From: Dermatemys mawii
Taxonomy: Eukaryota > Chordata > Testudines > Dermatemydidae
DNA: 64,000 bases
NCBI GenBank assembly: GCA_007922305.1
Contig: ML677364.1
Location: forward strand, 18,188,260-18,252,259
Direction: 5' to 3'
Shown here: positions 1 through 12,450 of the stretch, one piece after another
Layout of the letters: every line of letters begins with the position of its first letter
Numbering within the stretch: the stretch's first letter is position 1
Made by a program: the position numbers and the translations under genes
The notes under the pieces: model-generated
The model's input: the letters and a program-made list of their open reading frames with translations, nothing else
Told to the model about the DNA's origin: nothing
The model's database searches: none

Positions 1-315
1 CCCCATGAGTCATTATGTCTGTCTTCTGATTTGTACATTCATCTGATGTGCTTTTTCAGTCCACAAATTGGAAAAAATCCAAGGAAATGAATAAATAGAT
101 TGCTTTGATTGCAGTTTCAATTTTTTAAAAAATTCATAGTGTAGTCAATCACGAAATGTTATGGTAATTACTGTAAAGATAACAGCTGTGCATACTCTTT
201 AGATTGTTAACACTTTCTAAACTCCAGTGGGGGCCTAACTTGGACATTGCCAGACTTCCATCTGAAAACGACTGCTGTTCTTTCACACAGAAAGGGGTAA
301 TACATTCTTTTCTGA
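1..315. other. No feature recognised
   Basis: AT-rich single-copy-looking sequence with stop codons in all frames. No gene, repeat or RNA is recognised. Confidence 0.5.
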
Positions 316-585
316 GGGTAGGTCTACACTACTGCTTATATCAATATAACTTACGGCACTCAGGGGTGTGAAAAAGCCACAACCCTCTGTGTGACCCAAG
401 TTACACCAACCTAAGTGGTGGTGTGGACAGCGCTATGCCATGGGGAGGTGGTATTTCACCGACACAGCTACTGCCTCTTGCAGAGGTGAAGTGATCACTC
501 TGACAGGAGAGCTGTCTCCCATCAGCATAGGGCGTCTTCATCAGATGCGCTGCAGCGGTGTAGCGCTTCTAGTGTAGCCTAGTCC
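316..585. mobile_element. MITE with TACACTA-type terminal inverted repeats
   Basis: The left end reads GGGTAGGTCTACACTA and the right end is its degenerate inverse (TAGTGTAGCCTAGTCC). The trinucleotide TGA flanks both ends (313-315 and 586-588) and may be a 3-bp target duplication, as made by PIF/Harbinger-type elements. The interior has no coding capacity and contains inverted segments (GCTATGCC..., CATCAGCATAGG). I recognise this as an abundant non-autonomous element of turtle genomes from memory. The superfamily assignment is tentative because both ends are diverged. Confidence 0.6.
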
Positions 586-588
586 TGA

Positions 589-1575
589 GAGAACAGTGGA
601 GCATCAACCACAGGCAAAACTGAAGTTCTATGACCTTCAGGGTTTTTTAATGTCTTTAGTGCTATAAACCGTACAATATGTATGTTACAAATAGGGAACA
701 AACCCTAATATCCTGTCTAGTCCTTTATATAGAACAGATAACGGATTATGCCAGTGTTGGCATTTTTGTTTCTCATTTTCTTCTCTTCATTTCGTATTAT
801 AGTGTGGTGATACGCAACATTATCTCTGAACTGCTGCTGTAAAAATGTCTTTTTTTGATCTTGTAAGTCAAATCTGTGGTAAATCTAATAGGATGCCCAT
901 TTTCTTTTTCTGGGTGATTGAAGGAAACTTTCAGCATTATTACAAAGTTAAATGTTCTGTTCACAGGAAAAAGTGTGCTACATGATAGAAAATATGCCAT
1001 AAACTAGACACTCTCTTTTATATTAGAAAGAACCCTTGATGAAAATAATATTGGGCATGACACACAAAACAATATTGAAACAATATTGCTGCTTAGCAGC
1101 TATTTTCAATGTCTAAATAATTGTGTCCATGGCAATTATTGACTTAAGATAGCCATATGCAGTAAAAAGTCACCTTTTTTCCCTTCTAAAGCACTGTAAC
1201 ATAAGGATTATGAAATAATGCATCAGGCTTTGTGATAGCTCAGGAAAACCCACTTGATAAGCTGTGGGGTTTTTTTTTCTCGAAGGGCTCTTTAAGCTCT
1301 TAGGCCTAAAGAGAGCTTAATTGAAGTTAATTGAGAAATTAAAAGCGGGTAAAATATTACAGGTAATAAAAAAAAGCCTTTCAGCAAATTAGCTAATTGT
1401 ACAATTGAACTGTCCTCCTGTGACTCCTCCTTACATTCCTTTTCTAAATGAACTCACCTGAAAAGATGGGATTCATTTATTGGGGAAGGATTCATAAAAT
1501 CATGAGTTTGCCAGAGGTCTTCCAATAGTTTGTGCAACCGACAAAACCTGACATTTTCTGAGTTCACTCATCCCT
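589..1575. other. No feature recognised
   Basis: AT-rich sequence with short poly-T and poly-A runs. Three ACAATATTG-like words occur near 1045-1090 but form no clear array. The 67-codon minus-strand reading frame at 797-1000 resembles nothing known and is probably chance. Confidence 0.45.
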
Positions 1576-1864
1576 AGGTGCAGATCTATACTATCCACTG
1601 TATCGGCGGGTAGAGATCGATCTTTCAGGGATCAATTTGTCACGTCAAATCAATCTCCGAGCACTCTCCTGTCAGCTCCGGTACTCCTCCGCTGCAAGAA
1701 GCTCAGGCAGAGTCAACGACGGAGTGGGAGCAGTCGACTCAGTGCCATGAAGATGCCGCGGTAAATCGACCTAAATACATCAATTTCAGCTACGTTATTT
1801 CTGTAGCTAAAGTTGTGTATCTTAGGTCGATCCTCACCCCCGCTACCAGTGTAGACCAGGGCTA
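1576..1864. mobile_element. MITE related to the TACACTA-terminus class
   Basis: The left end (AGGTGCAGATCTATACTA) and the inverted right end (AGCCCTGGTCTACACTGG) match at about two thirds of positions. TA dinucleotides abut both sides, but no longer target duplication can be defined. The interior holds the motif GGTCGATC and its inverse GATCGATC, with a central GC-richer segment and no reading frame of note. Its termini resemble those of the element at 316-585 but the interior differs. Identification as a turtle MITE is by recognition, not by a search. Confidence 0.55.
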
Positions 1865-2813
1865 CTAGTCAGTCTTCAGCTGAAGGGACTGTTAGCATGG
1901 TGAATCATTCTGAATTAATCAGACTCTGCACCTCTCAAGAATGTTCAGCTGCATTGCATCTTGGGATGTCTATATTGGTGTATAGCAGAACTCCAGGAAA
2001 CTCCCCAGCCATCTTCTCGCCACTCTGTACATCATCTCCTTCATGTCAGAGTGGCTTCTAGTACAGAAAACAACCTGTGTATGAATAGTGACCTGTTCAA
2101 CATACATTTCTGAGAATAAATATGTGTAGGGGAGTGAGGGGAATGAATGATCGAATCAGAAGATCCAATTAATAGATAAGAACTAGAGGTGGAGGAAAAA
2201 ATGAAAAATCATGATTTTTTTTAAAAAAATTGGCCATATGTTCATTTGGAACACAGATTTTGAAAATGTAATTTTTTTTACACAAGTTTTCTTTTCCATT
2301 TTGTGACTGAAATAGAGAATAAAGGAAGATGGAAGGGGGAGAAAGAGATGGAAGGGGGAGAAAAGAAACTGAAAATCTAAGAAACAACCTCCCTACCAAA
2401 TTTTTCAATCTTCAGCAGGGAAAAAATAAGAAAATTGAAAAAAAGAATCTTTTGCAACGCTTTCATCTTTTCATCTTTTGTTTGTGATGGAAAACTATTC
2501 AAACATTTCAACTACTTCTAATAAGTATAATATATTTTTCTGCTTATCTTCCAAATAAGTGCTCCTATGGCCTGATCCCAGGTTCCACTAAGCAAATGGA
2601 AAAACTACTATTGACTTCAATGGGCTTGGATTAGACCTCTTATCATTTCCTTATTGTGTGTATCTGTTTTTTTCCTGTTTCTGTCAGTGTTTTGCTAGGC
2701 TGTCTGAAACTGTCTGACTGTCTTGGGGAGCCTGGAATGGATTCCAGCAGTTGTTTAGAGGTAGGAGCATCTGAGATGGTGATGGCTTTGGGTATTAGTA
2801 GAAGAGAAGAAAA
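1865..2813. other. No gene; old palindromic repeat fragment
   Basis: Mostly AT-rich. Around 2575-2640 there is a diffuse fragment with the phrase GACTTCAATGGGC, which recurs near 3725-3775 and is typical of a very old sauropsid interspersed repeat. Purine-rich and AT-rich runs occupy 2190-2450. No coding sequence is supported. Confidence 0.4.
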
Positions 2814-2815
2814 TA

Positions 2816-3498
2816 CAGTTAAAGCTTTGTTATCTGGCATATTAGGGGAATGGGGGTGGTAGTTTGCTGGTTAGTCAAAAATTCTGGTTAACTAAGAGTT
2901 ATACTAGCCAATGGCATATCTGTTTTCAAAGAATTAGTATACGATAAAAAGAATAAAATATAAAATAGTATACAGGTACTTACCAATCCAGTAGCAGTAC
3001 TCCACTGCAGAGTGGTTGGTTTCTTGAAGCACTTAGGTGCATACAGGTAAAGTGTTCTATGCAGTAGAGTTATCTTATGACACCACATATCACTATGGGC
3101 AGAGAATGGTGTACACCCAGATCACTAAAAATATACTGAACATAATTTAATCTTTGATTCAAAAGGCACTTCAGGATCTTGCAGTGCTTCAGGGTCATCA
3201 TTATCAACATCAATTAGCATTGTAGATGTAGAAGGTGTAAGAGATTGGACTGAAACTGTAATGACCCTATGATACACCCTGGAAGCTGTTTTTTTGAATA
3301 AATCCCTGATATCAGCTTGCTTACTTGTCTTCTGCCTCTTTTGCATAAAAGTAGAGTGCAGAATGTGTAATTGCATAACCTTCTGGGCAGTATACTAGTC
3401 CCAGTTACTAAACTGAAGATTTGTACTGGGAGCTATCAGAAATGCTGATTAATAGAGCTTTCCAGTTGATAAAGTGCCAAATAACACAGCTTTTACTG
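2816..3498. mobile_element. Tigger/pogo-like DNA transposon, internally deleted
   Basis: The ends are 24-bp terminal inverted repeats matching at 21 of 24 positions: the left begins CAGTTAAAGC and the inverted right begins CAGTAAAAGC. TA dinucleotides lie directly outside both ends (2814-2815 and 3499-3500), as expected for Tc1/mariner-superfamily insertion; a CAGT start fits the pogo/Tigger branch. At 683 bp it is far shorter than an autonomous element (over 2 kb), so most of the transposase is missing. An 83-codon minus-strand frame (3125-3376) with a basic N-terminal part and an acidic tail lies inside but carries no motif I can assign. Confidence 0.7.
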
Positions 3499-3500
3499 TA

Positions 3501-6500
3501 TTTCTTTTTTTGTTCTTGTTTCATCAAACAGCTTCAGTTAAGTTTTTCGTTCTGCTGTTTCACTTTCTAGTTTTCCCCTTTCTCAAGCGCATTGTTCCCT
3601 TCCCCCATTCTTTTCTGCTTCACCACAGCAGTTACACTGCTTGGTGATGGAATCTGCCAATGATGATCACCCATTATCTATCCAAGACCAGCTGGCCCAC
3701 TGACCAGGGTAACCCCAGGCCTACTAAATTCCAGAGGTCTTTCCACTGACTTCAATAGGTTTGGATCGGCCTTGGGATGTACTGATGCTCTAGGTGCAGA
3801 TGGAGTTTGGGTTCCCCACCATGGTTACTGACAACACTAGCTGCATTGGTAATTCAAAAAGAGGTGCTGTGGCAGCCAGAGGAAATGATTCCAGTAATCT
3901 TCCACAGTCCTTGTTCAATTAGGACACTCAAGTGAATGAAGTCATAGGCCCATGAATGGATTATATGTATCAGACCACAACTCTAAGAACTTTAATATTA
4001 AAGGGAACAGAGGAGTGGGGGCGGGGGCAGGGGGTGAGGGAGGCTAAGCTCCCCTCCAGAAAACTACCAGGAATTAATTAGGTCCAAAGTGAGGTGGAAG
4101 GCCTCACATGATGCAAACCAGCTGTGAGGGCTGGCTCTGTTACCAACCCCCTGCTCCTCACTTCTTAATTCAGCCAAATGTTGAATTGTACCACTGTATC
4201 CTGACGAGAGGGGAAGAAGGTACTGGTGAAGCAGAGTTCAATCTGTGAAAGCTAAAGACCTCTGCTGCCCCCGCCTCCCTCCAGGTGAATAAAGTTTACC
4301 ACTCCCACTTGGGTCTGGTGTTCAGGTTCACCTGGGAGCTGGCCCCTTGAGCTCTCTGACTTGCTCTGGCTGCAAGTTGTGACAATATTTATCAATTGTT
4401 CATTACTTCCCCTCCCTTTTTTTAAAAAAAAGTTATTCTCTTTTTTGTCATTATTATCCCACCTGCAAGACCTCCCAGATGTTGTGAAGAAGGTGAACAC
4501 CACTGATCACCTTGCCAGTCTTGCCCAGAGGGAAAAACTCTTTGCGCATGCCAAAAGGATTAGATCTCCCCAAAAGGCAGGAAACTCACACCTGACAGCT
4601 TCCCCACATGGAGAGCGGAATGGGAAGGGCAGCCTTCAGCAGCAAGAAGGCTGAGCCCCCTGAAGAGGGAGGATGTGCTGGAGCCAGTCTGTTCTCTCCT
4701 TCCACCGCTTGGGTTGATCAATGGGTAGCAAGAACTCTGCTCCACTCTTCCCAAGCTCAGTCTCCACGCAAACCCCGTCTCTTTTGGGGAGAGCAAAGGA
4801 AAACTGCCTTGGAGCCAGAGCAACCCCTTTCTCCTCTCAATCCAAATGGGACCCCAAAGGATGGTGATTCCTTATCAGTCCAATTAAACACTTGCCCCAC
4901 ATCCACATCTCTGCTTCCATGTCTCCCCTTCCTTTATCTTCGTTTCTGTACCTGGTATTTCCCTACACTTTTCCAGGCTGCAGCCTTTCCATGTCCCAAC
5001 AAATGGAAAATGACTTGGGCTCCACTTAGTGTGCCTCTCCCACACCTGCAATGTATTATGGTTTCTTCCCTCACAGCAGAAGGAACATTACTAGGATTAC
5101 TCAGTTTCCTTCTCCATTAATCTCTCCACACAGATGTCTGGGCCAAAAAGAGAAATCTACTAGTATTTAAGTTAGTTTCCCCTTTCAAGTGGTGTGCGTG
5201 TAAAGTGGCTTTGGGGGGGAATCCAGAAGTGGTCTAACTGACTGCCTAAGGTGCAGACTGGTCTGTTCATTTCTGAATGATCTTAAGGGGATTTCATGGC
5301 CATTTCATGGCCATTTCGACAAGCTATTCCAAATCACACCATTTTAAAAATATATATATAATAGCATGAGCCAGGCAGATATTCATCTCCCTTTCCCCCA
5401 TTTTATATGCAGCAGATGACACCTCATTTTTCAAGGTCTGGTGTTACTGAATAAAAGACACATCAGGAAACTGGTATTGAAACTGTGCACCTTAATCCTC
5501 TCTATTGCGTGGTAATCCCAAATCCCTGCTTCTGCTCACAGAAGGATCAGCAACTGTTAGCTGCGCCTTCTTCACATTTTTATTTATTCATTTTGAAAAC
5601 ACTTTCTCCAACTTCTTTAAAGTTGTAAAGGAATTACGTTTCAGGAAAACTGACAATAGTTACAAAGTGCTAAGAGGAGGGGAAAAAAAGCCCCAAACAA
5701 ACTGGAAGCCAGCTATCAGAGTGAGCTTTTAATTCTCTTACGTGTGGAGATGAACACAGGGCTGCAGGAGACCTAATACATGGAAAATTAATCATGCTAT
5801 CTCCAACTGACAGCTCAAGTGATTAGTGAGCAGAGACCTTTCATATCTCAAACTACCAGCATATAAATTTGATCAACTTTAGGTAGCTGACATCAGTTAT
5901 GTAGAGCCATATTGCAACAGAAACCACAGCTTTAAAATGATAGGACTTTGTTAATTTACTGCCTAAGTAACAGTGGCTTAGGAAAAAAAACCTCATTTTC
6001 TTCTTTGCTGGAAAACATAACAAGTTCCATTTCTGTAAGGAAGTACCTCATGTCTGCAGCCAACCCAGTAAACCAGAGCTAATAGTTTATGTACTCCTTT
6101 TGGTCCCAATTCTTCTCCCATTAAGCTAATGGCAAAATTACCATTTTTGCCCATTATGCTCATGCAATATCAGCACGAGTGGTGACTTTCTTGAATTTAC
6201 AATAATGTTCTAAATATTTTGTTCACTCTGGGATTGTGAGCAGTTCTCTGCAAGTATTCAAAACTTAATGTTTGAAATCTAAGCTACAGTGGTCTGTTGT
6301 GCTTAGTCACATGATCTTACTTCTTCCTGATTGAGTGAGTGTACTGTAGCTACTATGATTGGCAGATGGGAGAAGAGTTGCTTTAAGAAGCCACTGTGGT
6401 AAGGATAGAATCTGTCAGGGAGATGTGGCAGTTTAGGAATTTGGGGAATTGAAAGCTTTTTTCTTTCCAGGCCTCACCTAAGGCACCATATCAACAAAAA

Positions 6501-9500
6501 ATAGGCTAAGGTGGATTTATTGGTTTAAATTTATTTGTTTCTTGTGACCTTTGCACAAAACAATTGTGTGTGTACATAATAAACATGGGGGGTGGTGCCC
6601 TGAGAAGCCAATGGGATGTTTGCCATTGATTACAATGAAGGCAGGATTTCACCCAAGGGCTCAAAGTGTGCCACATACAACTTCCTAAGTGAGATATTTA
6701 ACTATGTGCTCATATTTAACTAAGTAAGTGCTCTAACAAACAGTTACAAAATATTAAAAACATCTATCGGATACAAAAAGTTACAGAAATTCTTTCTCTT
6801 GATTTGTTTTCAGTATTATTTAAATATGGATGTATTATAGATAGTAAGCTTGGAAATTTATGATTGACAAGATTGTTTCACTATAAAATATATACCAGAA
6901 TGACACTATTCATATGCTTTGGAAATAAAGAGATCTTTGACAATTTATGGCTATAATCTTTGTGACCTTTTTATAGTCTGAAAGAACAATGAAAATTTTC
7001 TCATGCTCTGGATACCAGTGTGAAAGGCTCTTCTAGAATAAATTGAAATAGAAAAGAGGCAGCTTTATTAAGAAGTTTCTGTAAAACACAACTGCAAAAT
7101 AGATGAATTCTTGAGAAACTAGATTAAGGAATTATTATTCTTGATGGAAAATAAATCTCTGGAATTTCTAGTACTGATAAACGTTGTGTTGATTTTGCAG
7201 TAGGCACAATCATAACTGTAATTTCAGAAGAAAGATTGAAAGCTGAAGCTCAGAAGGGAAAAGAAAAGTATAATTGTTACTCTGGCTTTTTTGGTCAATT
7301 ACTCAAAAATGAATAGCAATAGGGAAGGGCTGTTGATTACCCTTTGAATTACCTTGTGCTTGTGGGGGAAGACTGAGGGGAGGGGTATTAGCAAATCCAC
7401 TCCTGAATATGGAAGAAATGGCTCTACATGTGCTGAACCCAGTTTTGTAAAGACACAGTGGAAAGGAGCAATTAACAGGTGGCCCTGTTCTCACGTTTAA
7501 ATTTGTGAGCATTGTATACTATAATTTTTCAGTGAAGGCTTTGAACTTCCTACTTCTCATCCTCCTTTTTAAGTTGTTCCCCAATGCTTTCTCTCTGACT
7601 TCGGGAGGAATGTTTTGTCCATCTTTGGGCAAGATGGCTATAGCCTAATCTCTTGTACCCACTCTGATGGATCCCAGAGGAATGATTCAGCCTTGTAGCT
7701 AAGGACACACTGCGTCAAGCACTTCATAAATATGGAAGGGTGGTGGAGAATAGAGGGCACAAGCAAATTTCCCACTCCCGGCACTCCCATGCAGGGATGA
7801 AGCATGGTTAAAATTTTTGCATTAAGTGATGGCAAAGACTTGTGCATCTAGCTGTCACAGTGGAGTAGGAAGATTGCTTCCCTCCCTGATTCTGGACCAA
7901 CGAATGGAACTAGCTGGGTGCTGGGGAAGGGAAGCCCAAGCTGCATCCAGTTATGCATTCATACAATGACTATATTCCTCTTGTGTTCCCTGGAGCTACA
8001 GAAGATGTGTCTCTGCACCACCTCAATTCAAGGGTTTGCCTTATAGGCACCAACAAGTCTTAAGTTTGAAAGAGCACTTAAACAGGGAGAATTTCTCTGT
8101 GTATTCATTGTGGAAGTAGTTTCAACATCCCTGATTCTGCCAAAACCAGCAACAATGTCTGGAGGAGTAGAGAAAGGGATAGGTATATGTACTGCTGAGA
8201 GGTGGGGTAAATGGTAATTAATAAATGTTATTCCCTTTTTTTCCCAGTGATAATTATATTATTGTTATATCAGAAAATAGGTATTTAATAAAGGTAATGT
8301 GGTGTGATCATGTCTAGGCTCTACTATATGTGCACAGAGAAATGTGGTAATTCTAAGAACTATTCACTTTAAGTAGAAACGAGATTTATAAGACTAGGTA
8401 ACCCATTGGTTTGTTATTTTTTAAAAACAATCTCTCCATTATCTTGTGACCAATTTATCCCATAATGCTCAAGGCTTTTTGTAGTAATAAAGGAAAGATC
8501 AGGGGTACTGCAGGTCTGAATGACACCATGCATCTGTGGGATTTGGCAGTGGGGGTTTGAGCTCATCCATCCAAGACTATCATGTTTTTTATCTAATTTA
8601 CAAAGCCTGTTCCACGTGAGTGAATGATGGGTGTTCTAGCAGTGTCAACCCACCACAAAGGGAATACTCATTGTGCAGCATAACTGGAAGCTGTGAACAC
8701 TTTCAAACACGGCTGCAGGTGCTGACTGCTACCTGTGCTGATGGGTGAGAGAAATCAAAATTGCCTTTAGACAAACCCCCATATCACAGGAGCTGGAAAG
8801 TAAAGGACCCTAATTACTGTGATGCACTTAAATGACCCATTGTTCTACCTGAAAAAAAAATCTCCTAGGACACAGTCTCCCTGGTAACCGTGGTACTCAG
8901 AACTCAAGAGCTTCTTCAGAAAGCCAGTCCCAGAGTGCACTCATGTTTTTTCCTGGCCTTTTATCACTAATTCACAAGCGGCATTCAAAAAGCAGGTTTG
9001 ACATTCTTTTTACAAAAGAAAATTGCTACACTAAAATTAACTACTGAAGCTGCCTTTGCACTTCTGCGAAGCACAGCTGAGATGAAATTTCGAGAGGGAG
9101 CTAGAAGAGATAAGGCTGAGATGCCTTTGATCTTCTTTCTGCATTCACTCCAATCGTATGTGGATTTAAGAGCATCACAACAAGAGGCAATGATATCATT
9201 CTGTTAGGATACAGCGGCATGCCAGGATCCGCTATGGGGGCCGAGTCTTTACAAGGCTCTGTAATGACAGTCTGCAAGTAGTGTTCTGTACTTTGTCTTG
9301 AATGTTCTGCTTGGTGTTGCTAGTAAATCGGAACTGTATAGCAGAACCTTCTACAATGATCACCATTATTAAAAATTCAGCATTTACCAAATAGAGGTAT
9401 CTGATATACCATAGTTTTCCCTTCTATATGGAAATGACTGTGATAACTTTGTAAATATCTGTTGAAAAATGGTTACTTTTTAAAGGGTAACTAAAATCTC

Positions 9501-9655
9501 TTGCTCACTAGCCCTGGGTTACTCTGATCCCTGCTATCTCCCTACACCACTGATATTATCTCCAGCTAACTTTTTTTGTTCATCTATACATTTTCCTTTT
9601 CCCCTAAAATCCCTAGTTCTCTTTGTTTCTGGCCATATCAAGCTTGTTTCTGTGA
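3501..9655. other. Long stretch without recognisable genes or recent repeats
   Basis: About 6.1 kb of AT-rich DNA. A G-rich run (about 4014-4045) has several GGGG tracts and could form a quadruplex. The longest frame, 170 codons at 4608-5120 on the plus strand, is rich in Pro, Ser and Leu, has no recognisable domain, and overlaps antisense frames in a locally GC-richer patch (4560-4860), so I treat it as chance. Two AT-rich blocks (6680-6960 and 8200-8300) have no reading frames. I see nothing else. Confidence 0.45.
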
Positions 9656-9912
9656 TCTTAAGAACATAAGAATGGCCATACTTGGTCAGACCAAAGGTCC
9701 GTCAAGCCTAGTGTCCTGTCCTCTGACAGTGGCCAATGACAGGTGCCCCAAAGGGAATGTACAGACAGGTTATCATCAAGTGATCCATTCACTGTCACCC
9801 AATCCCAGCTTCTGGCAAACAGAAGTTAGGGACACCATTCCTGCCCATCCTGGCTAATAGCCATTGATTGACCTATCTTCCATGAATCTATCTAGCTCCC
9901 TTTTGAATCCCA
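9656..9912 (-). mobile_element. CR1 LINE, 3'-terminal fragment
   Basis: Read on the minus strand this is the 3' end of a chelonian CR1: the last codons of ORF2 followed by the short 3' UTR, ending in the characteristic TTCTTATGTTCTTAA. The same sequence ends the CR1 copies at 24526 (plus) and 35513 (minus), which supports one family. It is about 255 bp, severely 5'-truncated as is normal for CR1, and stops abruptly against an AT-rich run. No catalytic domain remains. Confidence 0.85.
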
Positions 9913-10239
9913 TATAATAATATATCTACATTAATATATATATAGTTTTTTAAAAAAAATGTTGGTTTTAGCATTTTTTATTTCTCTTTATTTATGGTTT
10001 ATTCATTTCCAAAATAAAAAATATAAAATATTTGAAAAATACTTTAAAAATCTTACCAAGTGACTAGACTGACCAAAATATTCATTTTAAGGTTGTTTTT
10101 ATTTTGCACACAAAAATGAAGATTTTTTTTTAAAAAATGAAAAATGTCACTAACCAGTTTGAAAGACATTTTTTCCCCCAAATATCTAATGGAATGCACA
10201 CCTGTGTTTGTTACCCAAAATTTGGGCCAGCTACTAAGT
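9913..10239. other. AT-rich, no feature recognised
   Basis: Very AT-rich with repeated TATATA and TTTTAAAAA words. No gene seen. Confidence 0.45.
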
Positions 10240-10860
10240 TTAGGGAGGATTAATGACCCACCCAAGTTTGGCAGAAAGCAGCACATTTATTACATTGATA
10301 TCTAAGTTCCACAGAAGGCAGGGGGCAAGAGGAGGGGGAGGTCAGGTCACACTCACACTCTCATACTCACGCTCCCAGGATGGGCATAGCACTGAAGGTG
10401 TCAGGATCTTTCAGAGTAAGTGTCCAACAGCGCAGCAATGGATGGTGTGATGAGGGTAAATCTTCCCAAGGCAGATGGAATGCAACTCAGTTGGTCCGGG
10501 CGAAGGGCCTTCTTGAGAGGTAACAGCTTGAGAGAGAGAGCACATGGCACCTTCCCCTTTTAAGGACCAGCTCCAGGCCTGTGACTAGAGATGACTTCGC
10601 TGCATCTGATTGGTCACACCCCAGATCAGGCAGAGTCCATGCAGTATCCATGCTTTGGGTATGTGATTGCTGCCCAATTAGAGTCCCAGACACCTTCTAC
10701 CATTGGAGCTCTTCTGTCTTCTAGCTGTGAAAACAGACCATTCATCTCACAAGCACTCCAGGAGGGTGGGGTGGGGAAAAGCCATTTCACAGGTATTCAA
10801 AGAGGGAGAGGAGACAAGCGGGGACGGGGGGAGGGCAGGGGAGGAAGGGAAGTGTAACAG
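10240..10860 (-). mobile_element. Possible antisense LTR or LTR-like promoter block
   Basis: This GC-richer block stands out from its AT-rich flanks. On the minus strand it has, in order, a purine-poor region, a TATA-like CCTTAAAAGG (near 10555-10565) and about 270 bp later an AATAAA signal (TTTATT on the plus strand, near 10286). That spacing is what an LTR R region would give. I could not find TG...CA ends with a target duplication, so the limits are approximate. It could equally be a fragment of another GC-rich repeat. Confidence 0.3.
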
Positions 10861-10944
10861 ACTCTTGAGCATACAAGTATACATAGGATACAGATCACTG
10901 CTGCTCCTACAACAGTGTTCACATCCTACACACTATTGTAGGCA

Positions 10945-11170
10945 CATGGGTAGCTGGTGAACCAGCTTTTGGGAGGAGGCTAGCCCCAACCCCCTCCCGT
11001 TCTGCCTGAGGCCCCTCTCTTTCCCCTCACCTTCTGACCTCCTCCTCTCACAGGATCCCTCTGCGGCCCCAGCCCTAACATCGGGCAGCCAGGTGGCACA
11101 GCTGCAGTGCCCCCGGTGTGCCTGGCAGCGTGGCTGCAGCGCTCCCCGGCCCCAGTGTGAAGCATAACGG
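10945..11170. repeat. GC-rich repeat-like block
   Basis: About 225 bp of C-rich sequence with CpGs (GCTGCAGTGCCCCCGGTG...) inside AT-rich DNA. It opens with an inverted motif (AGCTGGTGAACCAGCT, 10951-10966). Composition and phrases such as GGCCCC and CTCCCCGGCCCC are like the interiors of GC-rich turtle DNA transposons elsewhere in this window (32946-33644, 44555-45177). Termini and target duplications were not identified. Overlapping antisense frames here are by-products of the low stop-codon density. Confidence 0.4.
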
Positions 11171-12164
11171 AGCAACCACACAGTAATTTATAACAGGGTA
11201 GACTTTATACCTTGACTAAGAGATGCAGAGAATGGAAAAAAGATTGCAGGAAAGTCTGTTGGGGTGCACTGCTTAACGGAGAGAGATCAAGAGAAAGCTC
11301 TTTGGAAGAAGACTAAAGTATGTTTGTGCCTGATATAGGAAGTGAAGGGATTTTGGTTGTTTAAGAAAAAGAAGTGATAAGAAACTTGATTTTTGTGTGT
11401 AAGGAGATAACTTACCTTAGGAGGACTGTAGGATAGCTCCAGATTTGAATGCTCCATAAAGTGCACTAACCTCCATTTTCTTCTTACGTGCAATCCGAGT
11501 TGTTCATTTTAAACTATAAATCTTTTTAGTGTCCTTTGAATCTAGAACACTGCCTCTTCCTGTGTTATACTACCACAGTTGAGAACAGATGAGGCATATA
11601 GGATGACAGTCCATTTTTTGTTTGTATGTCTGGGAATTGACAGCAGGGTATTTATTGTAGGTCGATAGCCCTAGTCTCTGGAATTTACTTCCTCATTCAG
11701 TTCAAATTAACTGACCTTTAGGATACCTTGCAATGTCTCTCTCTTCACTAGGCTTTCAAGACTTAATCTTTTGCCAGTCAAGCCAATGGCAGTCTTGGAG
11801 CTCAATTAATCAGGCAGAAAATTGTGTGTGAGAGGGTAGAAATCTAGACTTCTTGATTTGGGGATTGTTTTAATTAAAGATAAACCTAAGATGATGCAAT
11901 TTTAAGAATGTTTAAAACACTTTTATGAGCCTGGAGTATTTTATTTATTAGGCGCATTAGACATTGAAAATGAATGACGTAAAATAATGGAGATTTGTGA
12001 CTCCTTGATTTTTTTCAAGATTTTTAATGTTCAGGGTATGTGCATTGGGGTTTGTAGTCATTAAAAGATAACACTATTTCATAGTTCCTTCAAGTAAACA
12101 GAAAACCTTGTTTTTGCCTCAGAAATTGGGACTATATCTGTGCTTGGAGGGAGGGGTGTGATTC
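11171..12164. other. No feature recognised
   Basis: AT-rich sequence with no gene and no repeat I can name. Confidence 0.45.
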
Positions 12165-12450
12165 ACAGTTCGCATGGATATACACTAGCACTCATCAGGA
12201 GAGTACACTAAAAATAGTAGTGTAGCCCTAGCATGGGCAGTGGTGAGCAGAGGTATGGGCTAGCCACCTGAGTACCTACCTCCGGGGTCCAGGAAGGTTT
12301 GTACTCAGGATTGTGAGCACATACTGCCTCTCACTGCTGCCTGGGATATGGGATACCAGCTACACTAATATTTTTAGCACATTAGTTCAATGAGAGCTAG
12401 CTTGAGTATGTCTGCACAAACAAGGGCTCACTCCCCTTGTTCCAAGTGTG
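12165..12450. mobile_element. MITE-like element with TACACTAGC-type ends
   Basis: The left part reads GGATATACACTAGCAC and the right part, inverted, reads GCAGACATACTCAAGCTAGC, a diverged terminal inverted repeat. Internally the phrases GTAGCCCTAGC and GGCTAGCC repeat in inverted orientation. I recognise the overall pattern as a turtle non-autonomous DNA element, but the ends are too decayed to define a target duplication, so both limits are approximate. Confidence 0.45.

Noticed and set aside
4608..5120. 170-codon plus-strand frame, the longest in the window
   Set aside because: Low-complexity Pro/Ser/Leu composition, no domain, overlapping antisense frames in the same GC-richer patch and no visible splice or promoter context.
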